From: JAIYCX01 sp964353175
GTDB lineage: Bacteria > Bdellovibrionota_C > UBA2361 > SZUA-149 > DAOLCO01
Assembly: GCA_964353175.1 (NCBI GenBank)
Contig: CAYGUX010000006.1
Span: 1 to 64,000 of the forward strand
DNA length: 64,000 bases
Direction of reading: 5' to 3'
Part shown: piece by piece, positions 1-8,608 of the stretch
How the letters are laid out: each line of letters starts with the position of its first letter
Numbering within the stretch: position 1 is the first letter of the stretch
Position numbers and translations under genes: made by a program
Notes under the pieces: model-generated
Told to the model about the DNA's origin: nothing
The model's input: only the letters and a program-made list of their open reading frames with translations
Database searches by the model: none

Positions 1-172
1 ATATGTATAGAAAACTGATTTCTATACTAAATTTCTTCTACCCAGATTTGAATTTCAAAGCAGGCTAGCAAGAAGCAGTAATTTAATCAAGTATCTTGAG
101 TTTTTCTTGATTATTGGTAGTATGTCTGAGTTCTTAGAGACATTATTAAATATCCCCGTTTAGATTAGTTTT
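1..172. other. Left-edge noncoding stretch
   Basis: I see no convincing gene here. The DNA is AT-rich and leads into the VWA gene. There is no clear Shine-Dalgarno sequence in front of that gene, and no hairpin or promoter stands out. Confidence 0.5.
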
Positions 173-2446
173 ATGATTTTTATGAGAAAAATTAATATTT
201 TTACTTTCGTATTTTTAGCTTTAACAACAGTTGCACAGGCAAGTCCACGGGAGCAAATTATGCTTGTGTTTGATGCCTCTGGAAGTATGTGGGGGAAGAT
301 TGAGGGACGCCCCAAAATCTCCGTTGCGAAGGATGCCCTTCGTTCCATTGTAAAAGACCTTAGTCAGGATAAGGATCTTGGGCTTCTTGTGTATGGACAT
401 CGAAGAAAAGATGATTGCTCTGATATTGAGTTGCTTGCTCCTGTAGGAACTTTAGATAGTCATGAGGTTGATTTGGCGATCGAAAAAATTAAACCCAAAG
501 GTAAAACTCCAATTTCCAATAGTGTTAGAAAAGCAGCCGAGGAGTTAAAATATACAGAGAATAAAGCCACGGTTGTACTCATTAGCGATGGGATAGAGAC
601 CTGTAATGCAGATCCTTGTGAACTAGCAATAGAACTAGAGAGCTTAGGAGTGGACTTTACGGCGCATGTGATTGGGCTTGATATCAAGACAGAAGAAGAT
701 CAGGCTAAGCTTAAATGTTTAGCAGATAATACAGGCGGGAAGTTTTTATTAGCTTCCAGTGCTAGTGAATTAAACAAGGCCTTAGAAGAAACTGTAAAGG
801 CGACTCCCATAGCCGAACCTAAAAAAATGAGTCTTCAATCACCAGAGCAAGCGATAAAAGGAACTGAAGTAAAGGTAATTGTAGATGGTGAAGTGGGTGC
901 TAAGGCTTATTTACACATCTATGAATCTCATGGGGATAAGTCTTTAAATCATAGTAGCCTTAGAGAAAATAAGATTGGAGGGTATGATCCCGTTTTAATT
1001 CGAGTTCCTGCAAATGTGGGGCCTTATGTTTTTAAGCTAATAGATACTAAGAATAATGTGCTGGCAGAACTTCCTATCGAGGTAAAGGATGCAGACATAC
1101 AGATGAACTATTTTAAAGAAGCTGTAAAGGGAACGGAGTTAGCAATAGATATTAAAGCTCCCTTAGGTCTGGATGGTTATATCTATCTTCATAAAAAGGG
1201 AGTTAGTGAGTCCATTGCTTATGCTACCGTCAGGCAGTCGGTAGGCCGTGAGGTTTATGAAACAGTTAAAATTAGACTTCCTGTACAGAAGGGTGACTAT
1301 GAACTTAAATGGCTAAACTCCAAAAAGGAGAAGTTGGCAGAAGGGGAATTGGCAATAGTTGATGCTCAGATTGGGTTTACTCATAAGCCTGAGGCTATAA
1401 AGGGGACCGAACTTAAGGTTGAGATTAATGCTCCGCTTGGCTTAAGTGGCTATGTTTATCTTTATAAGGGAGACTCTAAAAAATCTATTACCTACGGCAG
1501 GGTACATGAGGATGCTAGTGGTGCTTACCAGATCATTCGGATTAGACTACCGAATGCTACAGGTGATTTTAAGTTGAAATGGCTAAGTAACTCAAAGGAA
1601 CTTCTATCAGAATCTGATTTGAAAATTTTGGATGCCGAGATTAAAATATCTGCACCAACTGAAGCGATAAAGGGAACTGCAATAGCGGTGAATTTGGAAG
1701 CTCCTCTAGGTTTAACTGGATATATTCATTTATATAAGGAAGGTGGATCTAAGTCCCTAACCTATGGCTCTATAAGAGAGGGGAGTTTGGTGAATTATGA
1801 ACCAGTTGAGATCCGACTTCCAGCGGTAGCAGGTGACTACGTCCTAAAATGGCAGGATACTAAGAATGATCTATTGGCAGAGACAAAGATAAAAGCCACG
1901 GATGCTGAGATTGTTATGGAAACAGCATCTGAAGCTCAGCAGGCGACAAGTTTAGATGTAATTTTAAAGGCTCCCCCAGGATTGGATGGATATGTTTATC
2001 TATATCGAGAGGGACAGGATAAGTATTTGAGTTATGAAAGGGTTGTTAGTGATCCCTTAAATGATTATCGCCCAATTGTAATGAAAATGCCTGTAGCCAT
2101 TGGGAATTATATACTTAAGTGGCAATCTTCAGGTAACCAAGTTTTAAGCGAGAAGAAAGTAAGTGTCGTAAAAGCTGAAGTAACAATGGAAGCTCCTGAA
2201 AAGGTGAAGGTAGGAGAAGGCTTTGAAGTTAAGTTGACCGGCCCCACTGGAATTTCAGGTTATGTATATGCCTTTAAAAAGGGGGCGCTGAAATCGATTA
2301 TCTATTCACGAGTTAATTCAGACAATTTTGAAAACTACAAGCCAAGTGAATTTAAAGGCATAGAAGAGGCTGGAACGTACATCCTAAAATGGATGCCAAA
2401 TGATTCAGAGGTACTCGTGGAAAGAGAATTAGAGGTAGTCGAGTAA
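173..2446 (+). CDS. Secreted von Willebrand A domain protein with six tandem beta repeats
   Basis: This is an exported protein of 757 residues. A signal peptide occupies residues 4-23, ending AQA before SPREQ. The VWA domain spans about 25-210 and keeps its metal-ion site: DASGS at 34-38, a Thr near 112 in GKTPIS, and ISDG at 137-140. Six diverged repeats of about 91 residues follow, starting near 221, 313, 404, 495, 586 and 675. Each contains KGT near its start, then APLGL, GY(I/V)YL(Y/H) and, near its end, YxLKW; the last two copies have drifted most. VWA domains bind protein ligands through a metal ion, and the repeats look like stacked beta sandwiches, so adhesion or surface display is my inference. 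ATG codons at 173 and 182 are both possible; the second gives a tighter signal peptide. No ligand can be named. Confidence 0.85.
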   Translation: MIFMRKINIFTFVFLALTTVAQASPREQIMLVFDASGSMWGKIEGRPKISVAKDALRSIVKDLSQDKDLGLLVYGHRRKDDCSDIELLAPVGTLDSHEVDLAIEKIKPKGKTPISNSVRKAAEELKYTENKATVVLISDGIETCNADPCELAIELESLGVDFTAHVIGLDIKTEEDQAKLKCLADNTGGKFLLASSASELNKALEETVKATPIAEPKKMSLQSPEQAIKGTEVKVIVDGEVGAKAYLHIYESHGDKSLNHSSLRENKIGGYDPVLIRVPANVGPYVFKLIDTKNNVLAELPIEVKDADIQMNYFKEAVKGTELAIDIKAPLGLDGYIYLHKKGVSESIAYATVRQSVGREVYETVKIRLPVQKGDYELKWLNSKKEKLAEGELAIVDAQIGFTHKPEAIKGTELKVEINAPLGLSGYVYLYKGDSKKSITYGRVHEDASGAYQIIRIRLPNATGDFKLKWLSNSKELLSESDLKILDAEIKISAPTEAIKGTAIAVNLEAPLGLTGYIHLYKEGGSKSLTYGSIREGSLVNYEPVEIRLPAVAGDYVLKWQDTKNDLLAETKIKATDAEIVMETASEAQQATSLDVILKAPPGLDGYVYLYREGQDKYLSYERVVSDPLNDYRPIVMKMPVAIGNYILKWQSSGNQVLSEKKVSVVKAEVTMEAPEKVKVGEGFEVKLTGPTGISGYVYAFKKGALKSIIYSRVNSDNFENYKPSEFKGIEEAGTYILKWMPNDSEVLVERELEVVE

Positions 2447-2464
2447 CCTTCCGAAATTTAAATT

Positions 2465-2494
2465 AAGCGGACGCACCTTTGTGCTCATCCGCTT
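2465..2494. terminator. Hairpin between convergent genes
   Basis: AAGCGGA at 2465-2471 pairs with TCCGCTT at 2488-2494, and GCAC pairs with GTGC inside it. It lies in the 60-base gap between the VWA gene and the converging small membrane-protein gene. There is no long T tract, so it is a terminator candidate rather than a textbook one. Confidence 0.5.
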
Positions 2495-2506
2495 TGAAAG
2501 TATCGC

Positions 2507-2908
2507 TTAAGCAGAGCGTTTTTTCATCTCGTCTATTCCCTTCTCTGCTAGAGAAATTTTAGAACCTTTTTTAATTAAGTAAGGGGGGCTTAAGTTGCTT
2601 CCATACGAAATGGCTGCCATGATTTCCCCAGGATAGTTTCGAGATGGAGTTTCTCCTCTTCTTTCCATCTCTTTTGTCATCCCTCCTACAATGTCCATTA
2701 GTTCGATTGTGCCATTCGTATGCACGATCGGTAGAATGACTTGAAGAAGATCTTTATGTCTTTTCCGCTCGAGTCGTGTTCGAGTAGCTTCAAGTTCTTC
2801 GGCCGCATCTTCCTTTTTTTTATCTGCCTTTGGCTTAATTACTTTCAGGTAAAAAATTGCCAAAGCCAAAACCACACCACCTACAATCGCTGGGACGACC
2901 TGTTGCAT
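2507..2908 (-). CDS. Small membrane-anchored protein of unknown function
   Basis: The protein has 133 residues from the start chosen here. One N-terminal membrane segment (about residues 4-21) is followed by a charged Lys/Glu/Arg stretch and a soluble domain. A further in-frame start exists at 2938. The ATG at 2908 is preferred because a purine-rich ribosome binding site (AAGGGAGAAGGAA) sits just upstream of it. I do not recognise a family. The topology suggests an inner-membrane protein with a cytoplasmic C-terminal domain that begins with a short helical, probably coiled, stretch. It converges on the VWA gene and looks monocistronic. Confidence 0.65.
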   Translation of the reverse strand: MQQVVPAIVGGVVLALAIFYLKVIKPKADKKKEDAAEELEATRTRLERKRHKDLLQVILPIVHTNGTIELMDIVGGMTKEMERRGETPSRNYPGEIMAAISYGSNLSPPYLIKKGSKISLAEKGIDEMKKRSA

Positions 2909-2961
2909 TTCCTTCTCCCTTCTTAGAATTCCACCCATTGAAGCTCTCGAAACCTATCGAG

Positions 2962-3025
2962 TATAGCCCACTTCTTTGAGTAGTTTAAAACTATGTTAGT
3001 TCTTAACTACTCAAAGAGGGCTATA
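2962..3025. repeat. Long interrupted inverted repeat
   Basis: TATAGCCC at 2962-2969 pairs with GGGCTATA at 3018-3025. A 13-base arm at 2973-2985 pairs perfectly with 3005-3017. Only three bases are unpaired, giving about 21 bp of stem around a 19-base loop. It lies in the divergent gap between the small membrane protein and the next plus-strand gene. It could be a very small MITE-like element or a strong RNA hairpin; I see no second copy in the window. Confidence 0.6.
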
Positions 3026-3221
3026 ATTCTAAAAACCTTAAGACTACCACTGGATTTATTTTACCTGTGCCTTATAGTCTAATCAAGTTCTAAATCAAAC
3101 AAAAACAATGAAGTGGGCATGTTATAGGGCCTCATATTTGAAAAATTCGCTATAAGCGAGCCTATTGTCATGCTAGCCTACGCTCGGTGTGAATTTCAAA
3201 CTCTTTTGGGAGGATCTTTCT

Positions 3222-3644
3222 ATGTCTATTTGTCACTTGAGCAAGGTGGCGGCTAAGTGGATATGGAGATTAGTATTGAAGGTTGGAGGTGAGGATACTG
3301 TTAGTACTGTTGCAACGCCTCTTCGGAGGCTTGAACTAGAAGCAAGACGTTTATTCGCTTCAGAGTCTAAGTTGAGAGTTGTAGCAGTAGCGGCCAACGA
3401 CTTTGATAGAGTTGTAAGATTTTGGGGTAACTTTGTACATTCAGAGTACTCTCGAGTATCTGATGAGGACATTCAGTGGCACTTGAAGTTCCTTATGGAT
3501 GAATCGGGTAAGATTTCTTGTTTGCTTAACATTCAAGGGGGAATGCCTGCTAGATTGGAGTCCTTTAAGGGTGAACTGACTTCTGGCCTTATTGCTGTAG
3601 TAAGGGAGATGGTCGGAAAGTTTGAGGAAGGGGTAATGATATGA
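3222..3644 (+). CDS. Hypothetical protein
   Basis: The protein has 140 residues from the ATG at 3222, which has GGGAGG eight bases upstream; a GTG at 3189 in the same frame has no such site. There is no signal peptide. An N-terminal amphipathic stretch is followed by a mixed alpha/beta composition, with a predicted long C-terminal helix. I do not recognise a family. The last four bases overlap the start of a 43-codon ORF in ATGA fashion, which suggests translational coupling. Confidence 0.6.
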   Translation: MSICHLSKVAAKWIWRLVLKVGGEDTVSTVATPLRRLELEARRLFASESKLRVVAVAANDFDRVVRFWGNFVHSEYSRVSDEDIQWHLKFLMDESGKISCLLNIQGGMPARLESFKGELTSGLIAVVREMVGKFEEGVMI

Positions 3645-3772
3645 TGAGTCGTCGGCCAATACCAAGGTATGTTCGAGCAGGGAAGTCTTTGAGCTACCTT
3701 GGAATTGAGAGGGGAAGGTTAATGGATTGGTTTAGCATTGGAATTCACACTAACTTTCTAATATTTGGATAA
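3641..3772 (+). CDS. Possible 43-residue basic protein, coupled to the upstream gene
   Basis: ATG at 3641 overlaps the stop codon of the previous gene by four bases, and a GAGGAAGGGG tract lies about ten bases upstream. The product is rich in Arg at its N-terminus (begins MMSRRPIPRYVRAG) and hydrophobic at its C-terminus. It is short and has no recognised family. The overlap and ribosome binding site are the only support. Confidence 0.4.
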   Translation: MMSRRPIPRYVRAGKSLSYLGIERGRLMDWFSIGIHTNFLIFG

Positions 3773-3813
3773 CTAAAGGTATTAGAAGGCATTCACGGAG
3801 AGTAGGTTTGTAA

Positions 3814-3846
3814 ATCCTAGTTTTTCTTAGAAAAAAACAGGACTTT
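3814..3846 (+). terminator. Probable terminator after the 3.2-3.8 kb gene pair
   Basis: TCCT-GTTTTT pairs with AAAAA-AC-AGGA around a CTTAG loop, and CTTTTTAG follows. The stem is AT-rich and has small bulges, so this is a moderate call. Confidence 0.45.
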
Positions 3847-3969
3847 TTAGTTCAGTCTCTGGGCTAAGTTGGCGACTAACTAATTAGGGGCATTGATCTT
3901 ATTATTTTAATATTTATAAATTACTTAATAAGATAGGATCTAATTGTAAGATAATTAGATATAAACACT

Positions 3970-4629
3970 ATGACAAAACCTATTTTAGCCACGGTCAAAG
4001 TAGATAACACGAAAATGGTTTTATCTTCTGTGGTTCGTGGTGTGTCACCTGATTCATCTTTTAAGGCTTTTAAATCCATAGATCTTACAATCGAAGAGTG
4101 TCTTGTAAGCGACGCACAGGTCGGGACTCTCTTTATAGAGTTTGGTTTTCCTATGGACGAATTGAATAAGGCGATGGAGATCCTCAGGCAAAACCCAGAT
4201 AAGAAGCCTGAAAAAGTAATTCTATTAGTAGGTGAAGCTAACTCTAACGAATCCGTTATTTCGGAGTATTTAAGCCTTGGTTTTTCTGGAATCTTAAGTA
4301 AACCTTTTTCAGAAGAATCTTTAGCAGAGGTGTTTAAAGTCTCAGAAAGGCTTAGTGTGGAGGGTTCTATTGCTCGCTTGAAAGTGGTTACTGGCCTTCA
4401 GATAAAGTCAATGTTAGAGCAGAAGGGGGAGAAGTTCGAGGGAAGTAGTGTGCTCGCTGCAGTAAAAAATGCTTGCAAAAAGTTTGAGAAAGACAACCCA
4501 GGGGAAACGGTTGAGAGTATCGTCAATGAATTCTCAAAGATGGACCCGAAGGACAGAATGGGAAGAAACGTAAAAGATCTCTACAGAGGTGTTAGTAAGA
4601 GAGTTAAAAAATTAGTAGATGGCAAGTAG
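3970..4629 (+). CDS. Degenerate receiver-like (CheY-fold) protein
   Basis: The first 130 or so residues resemble a response-regulator receiver fold: a strand KVILLVG at about 78-84, a helix, then LSKPF at about 113-117, the lysine-containing motif that closes receiver domains. I do not see the usual acidic pair near the N-terminus or a clear phosphoacceptor Asp, so it may be a pseudo-receiver that binds partners without phosphorylation. The remaining roughly 90 residues are helical, Lys-rich and unrecognised, with no DNA-binding motif that I can identify. It stands alone on its strand and converges on the next gene. Confidence 0.6.
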   Translation: MTKPILATVKVDNTKMVLSSVVRGVSPDSSFKAFKSIDLTIEECLVSDAQVGTLFIEFGFPMDELNKAMEILRQNPDKKPEKVILLVGEANSNESVISEYLSLGFSGILSKPFSEESLAEVFKVSERLSVEGSIARLKVVTGLQIKSMLEQKGEKFEGSSVLAAVKNACKKFEKDNPGETVESIVNEFSKMDPKDRMGRNVKDLYRGVSKRVKKLVDGK

Positions 4630-4648
4630 TGTCATCTACTAATGAGTT

Positions 4649-5998
4649 TTAAGCTACATTCGAAGTGTTGCTATTGCCATTCTCATTTATTAGTTTGCTA
4701 AACGCAAGATAGGCCGCAGGAACTTCTTTACCGCTTTTTTCGAAATTCATCATGAGCTTATTCATAGTATCTTGCATATATCTCATAGTATCAGCAGGGA
4801 TATCTCTAGAATTAAATGAACTAGAGTTGAACCCACTGCCATTCTGATTGAATGCCACAATGAATTTATCGTACTCATTTCTTGCCTCTATCTTTAATTT
4901 TTCAGTAGATCTAGTTACTACTGGTTGGGGGCTGTAAGTAGCATTGCGAGGTCTAGCAGGTAGAGTGACTGCGCTTAAATTTACATTCGCCAATGTTGTT
5001 GGACTCTGAGTTATTGTTCTATTAGAAAGCCTTACCTCACTAAGATTTGCTTGCTGAGGTTCTGTTGTAAGTATAGGAGTAACTTGCCTAGATGTAGCAA
5101 CGACTGCTACTACTTGAGCTGTAGTAGCTCTGTTAGCGAGTGAATTTTCAGCTGCGACTTCTCTTGTCACGGTCTGTGCTATTATTTTTTCTGGAGTAGG
5201 TTGAGTCTTTGCAATAAGGGTTTCGCTAGGCGCATAGCTACTTCGAGCTATGAGTTCATCTTGTATGAGTTCATCTTGTTTAAGTTGAAGTGATTCTAGT
5301 TGCGCTCTATATTTAGTTAATGCGACTGCAGGATTCGATTCCTGCGTCGCTCTATGAATATTTCTTAAGACCCCCCCTAGTTCGCGACTCGAAATATTTG
5401 AACTGGGATTTTCAGCAATTCCTAGCCTTTCCGCCATTTTTTTAAGAGCGCTCTGTGTTTCAAGTATCGCTACACGATCACTCCATACTTGGTCAGAATT
5501 AGGCTTAGCCGCCATCGTTTTAGCGTATCCTAAGAGATTCGTTAGTTTTCCATCGATCGAAATGTTTTTGACTTTTATATCTTGGAATGGGATACCTTTA
5601 ACAAGCTGATCTTTAATGGCTTTAGTTGCCTTATCTTCCGCATCACGTAAGAAGTTTTTACCCCTGATATGAGCATCTCGTTCATAGTCTAATTTATCAT
5701 AGTGTTTAGCAAGAGCATTTTGGTAAAGTGGAGAATCATTTCCAAAACGTTTACTCATGCTGGCGCCACCTGGAGCTAAGCTAAAATTGCGGCTTTCCTG
5801 TTCTCGTCTGGCATTAGCAACGTTAACACCGGATTTGTCACTCCATCCTAAACTATCAAGTTTCTTTAGAGCATATTTTGTCCCAGGACAAACATAGTTC
5901 CTGGCCTCCTCTCTAGCCTCTCGCGCTTGTTGGGGAGTTTCTGCATATCTGCTTATTGGAGAATTACTTTTTCTTGGTGTGTAAGAGAAATCTGCCAT
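4649..5998 (-). CDS. Large Cys-poor hypothetical protein with low-complexity centre
   Basis: The protein has 449 residues and one cysteine (near residue 37). An N-terminal third is rich in Arg, Asp and Lys with a YDKLDYERDAHIRGKNFL stretch. A central region (about 260-365) is rich in Ser, Thr, Ala, Val and Gln and probably disordered. A short helical C-terminal domain contains MRYMQDTMNKLMMNF. There is no signal peptide or membrane segment. An AAAGAGG ribosome binding site precedes the ATG at 5998. I recognise no family. Size, low Cys and disorder would fit a substrate of a flagellar or type III export channel, but nothing shows this directly. Confidence 0.6.
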   Translation of the reverse strand: MADFSYTPRKSNSPISRYAETPQQAREAREEARNYVCPGTKYALKKLDSLGWSDKSGVNVANARREQESRNFSLAPGGASMSKRFGNDSPLYQNALAKHYDKLDYERDAHIRGKNFLRDAEDKATKAIKDQLVKGIPFQDIKVKNISIDGKLTNLLGYAKTMAAKPNSDQVWSDRVAILETQSALKKMAERLGIAENPSSNISSRELGGVLRNIHRATQESNPAVALTKYRAQLESLQLKQDELIQDELIARSSYAPSETLIAKTQPTPEKIIAQTVTREVAAENSLANRATTAQVVAVVATSRQVTPILTTEPQQANLSEVRLSNRTITQSPTTLANVNLSAVTLPARPRNATYSPQPVVTRSTEKLKIEARNEYDKFIVAFNQNGSGFNSSSFNSRDIPADTMRYMQDTMNKLMMNFEKSGKEVPAAYLAFSKLINENGNSNTSNVA

Positions 5999-6197
5999 AA
6001 ATTTTATAACCTCTTTAAATCCATTTAGTTAGGACACAATAAATATGTTAGGCCCATCTTGGACCTCTAATATTGAAGGTTATAAGGATTAAGTCGGAAA
6101 TTGTGATATATAACTTTGTTCTTACTGTAAGTCCCTGAAAATAAATAAGTGTTTAGGCTAGTTGAGGGAAGCCTCTCGGACTTAGATTTTGCAAGGA

Positions 6198-6614
6198 CTA
6201 TTCCACGACTTTCCCATCTAGGAAAAACCATCTATCACCAGCTTTCTGAAAGAAGCCGATCTCATGATGTTTAATTTCTTCATCTTGGATTTTATACTTC
6301 GCGATAAATTCAACAGTTGCTTTAGCTTTATCTCCTGATCCTGATTCTTTAGCTGAAATGATTTCAAGACCTTGCCATTCTGATTGTTCTGACCATACTT
6401 GAGCTGAGCGTCTATCGAACTTCTTTCTATCCATTAATGGAAGGGTTGTAATGAGATACTCTATCTCTCCAAGCGCATAGGCTGAGTACCTAGAGCGCAT
6501 TAAGGCTTCTGCGGTGGGGGCATGTTTAGATCGTTTATGAAATGGTTCGCAACATTCCCCATAAACATTATCAATAGAACAAGGGCAGGGGGAAGTAGAG
6601 TCTAATTTTTGCAT
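6198..6614 (-). CDS. YchJ-family protein (UPF0225) with SEC-C metal-binding motif
   Basis: The protein has 138 residues, close to the family norm of about 150. It opens with a SEC-C type zinc-binding motif, CPCSIDNVYGECCEPFHK at residues 10-27, followed by the family hallmark ALMRSRYSAYALGEIEYLI. The C-terminal part has an NTF2-like pattern (VEFIAKYKIQ, FFQKAGDRWFFLDG). The function of YchJ is not settled; a role in stress or protein quality control has been suggested for SEC-C proteins generally. The gene is monocistronic, with a roughly 200-base gap downstream. Confidence 0.85.
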   Translation of the reverse strand: MQKLDSTSPCPCSIDNVYGECCEPFHKRSKHAPTAEALMRSRYSAYALGEIEYLITTLPLMDRKKFDRRSAQVWSEQSEWQGLEIISAKESGSGDKAKATVEFIAKYKIQDEEIKHHEIGFFQKAGDRWFFLDGKVVE

Positions 6615-6764
6615 TTTTCCTTCATTATTTTTTCAACTCGAAAAATATTCTTTAAAATCGAATCGAGTAATTTATTTTTACGATAATAAAACAAAGCTTA
6701 AGAGTTTACAAAGAAGAACTGTTAAGCCAAATATATTATAAAAATCAATAACTTAGGTGATAGC

Positions 6765-7745
6765 ATGCAAGTAAATTCCAGTGTGATAATTAATTCTTAT
6801 GAAGGCATAGCCTCTAATATTGGTGGAAATACGGCAATTCCCCAAGGTCAGATTGCGTCATTAGCCTCGGATGAGCAGATTTTAGTTTCCTCCAATAAGG
6901 CTAGTAATGTTGATCAGTATCAGGCAGAGCTAGAAAGACAAGTTGGTACTAGAAATGCGTTAGCAAATGTAAACGATGGCAGCAGCCAGAGAACTATTAT
7001 TAATATTGGGCTTGGTGGCCCAGCTAGCCTTACTGGTTCTAGCCCAAGTACTACTGATGTCAATAATTCTCCATTGCCGATAGATCCATCCACGTCATCT
7101 AGTACTGAATCAAGTGTGTCTGATAAGTTTTTAGAGAGCTTCTCTAAAATGTTAGAGGGATTTTTGACCAATATGACGAAACTTCTTGATTCTTTTCTAA
7201 GTAAAATTGGAAATGGTAGCGGGAATACTAATACTAGTCAGGCAACACAAACAGGCAACAGCGGTAGCACTCCTTCAACAACCACTGGATCTTCGACAAG
7301 CCCAAGTAGAGCTATGAAAACATGGGAGCAGAAAGCAAGTGAGTATTTAAAAGGCGATGAAAAGGGCATGGTCGCTGAATCTGATTTACAAGAAGCTGTA
7401 GTGAAGTATCAAATATATCAAAAGTCAGACCAAGGTGAAGCCATCTTCATGCAGGAGATGGAAAAAGCGAAAGCTGCTACGACGAATAGACAGAGTGCCT
7501 TAAAGACAGCTCTAAAGAATACAGTTGAAGCGGGGGCGATTACCCAGGCTGAGGCTGATTATGTGTATTCTATTTCATTTAAAGCATCGCAGTTTGATTC
7601 AGTCGTAGATAAGATTTCTACCGCTAAGTCAACGGGCGGTTTAAGTGCAATGAATGCTATTCAATTAGGGGGAGTTAATCTTTCAATGATTAGAGGAGGG
7701 GAAACTCAGGTTGATGAGATGAATATAAATACTTTGGAAGCTTAG
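6765..7745 (+). CDS. Cys-free Ser/Thr/Asn-rich hypothetical protein
   Basis: The protein has 326 residues and no cysteine. Residues 1-180 are low-complexity, with runs of Ser, Thr, Gly and Asn around a helix KFLESFSKMLEGFLTNMTKL (about 122-141). Residues 180-300 look helical and ordered (ATTNRQSALKTALKNTVEAG). There is no signal peptide. TTAGGTGA lies just upstream of the ATG. I do not recognise it. With the protein at 4649-5998 it forms a pair of large, Cys-poor, partly disordered proteins without Sec signals, which would fit export by a flagellar or type III route, but this is inference. Confidence 0.6.
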   Translation: MQVNSSVIINSYEGIASNIGGNTAIPQGQIASLASDEQILVSSNKASNVDQYQAELERQVGTRNALANVNDGSSQRTIINIGLGGPASLTGSSPSTTDVNNSPLPIDPSTSSSTESSVSDKFLESFSKMLEGFLTNMTKLLDSFLSKIGNGSGNTNTSQATQTGNSGSTPSTTTGSSTSPSRAMKTWEQKASEYLKGDEKGMVAESDLQEAVVKYQIYQKSDQGEAIFMQEMEKAKAATTNRQSALKTALKNTVEAGAITQAEADYVYSISFKASQFDSVVDKISTAKSTGGLSAMNAIQLGGVNLSMIRGGETQVDEMNINTLEA

Positions 7746-7757
7746 AGCTTGAGCTAG

Positions 7758-7807
7758 GCCTTTGCTCCCCTTGGGAATGAGATTTTCCTAAGTGTCGGAG
7801 CAAAGGC
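7758..7807. terminator. Long hairpin between convergent genes
   Basis: GCCTTTGCTCC at 7758-7768 pairs perfectly with GGAGCAAAGGC at 7797-7807, and CTTGGGAA / TTTCCTAAG adds an inner stem. It sits between a plus-strand gene ending at 7745 and a minus-strand gene ending at 7838, where a bidirectional terminator is expected. No T tract follows. Confidence 0.6.
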
Positions 7808-7837
7808 GACTTTAGGCGCTTCGTCTTCTTTGTCTAA

Positions 7838-8395
7838 TTACAATATGTTTAAAATATATTGATTGTCATCCTTGTCTCTAGCCTCGCCACATATTACAAG
7901 AGCTTTTACGCCGTAACTTAAGCTTCCATCTTTATCTTTCTTGGTGCTAGAGGAAAAGTCTATTCTATATTCATAAGAAGGGCTACATGATTTGTCACAT
8001 AGGTCGTAAAGTTTATTTCCGGCCTCTCCTTTTCCTTGAGAAAAATCTCCGATCCAAGCATTAAGCGCATCATCGCCTTCTAAGGTTGGGGAAGAAAATT
8101 CAAGTTTAGAAGAGGTGGTTTTTGATTTCTTATCTAGGCAGTATTGTTGGTCGGAGTAGTCAGTTAGTACTTTGTTTGGTCTGCTAAATAAAATGAAGGA
8201 GCCCTTATCCCTACCCTTAGTCGCAGATTTAATAAGTTTACTTATGATGAATTTTAAGGAATTTTCATTGTTTCTCAAGTTATCCCAGGTACTTGCGCTA
8301 GCTAGTATATCCTTCTTGTTAGGTTTTAAATCATCTGCATGAGCATTCTTATGGATAAAGGAGAGAATAAGTAAGGCGCTTAGTATGTATTTCAT
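7838..8395 (-). CDS. Secreted hypothetical protein
   Basis: The protein has 185 residues with a signal peptide ending near residue 20 (ILSFIHKNAHA before DD). The mature part is hydrophilic, Lys/Ser/Asp-rich, with four cysteines (in QYCLDK, LCDKSCSP and VICGE) that could form disulphides in the periplasm. I recognise no family. It is monocistronic. A 200-base gap upstream separates it from the divergent PEP-CTERM gene. Confidence 0.6.
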   Translation of the reverse strand: MKYILSALLILSFIHKNAHADDLKPNKKDILASASTWDNLRNNENSLKFIISKLIKSATKGRDKGSFILFSRPNKVLTDYSDQQYCLDKKSKTTSSKLEFSSPTLEGDDALNAWIGDFSQGKGEAGNKLYDLCDKSCSPSYEYRIDFSSSTKKDKDGSLSYGVKALVICGEARDKDDNQYILNIL

Positions 8396-8608
8396 AGGAT
8401 TTATGGAAATCGAAATTTTTATGAGAGGGAAAATACCTCGTAATTATAGTTGCTTGGCGGTTTGTTAGCAAGGACCTTTAAGGAGATGGAATTAATGCCA
8501 CTTTTTTGAAGCAAATAGCATAACTCTCCCGATAGGTAAGGTGTGTCCTGTGATGTGACGTCAAATAGATTTATAAAATAGACGAGCATAAGTTAGGAGT
8601 TGATTAGT

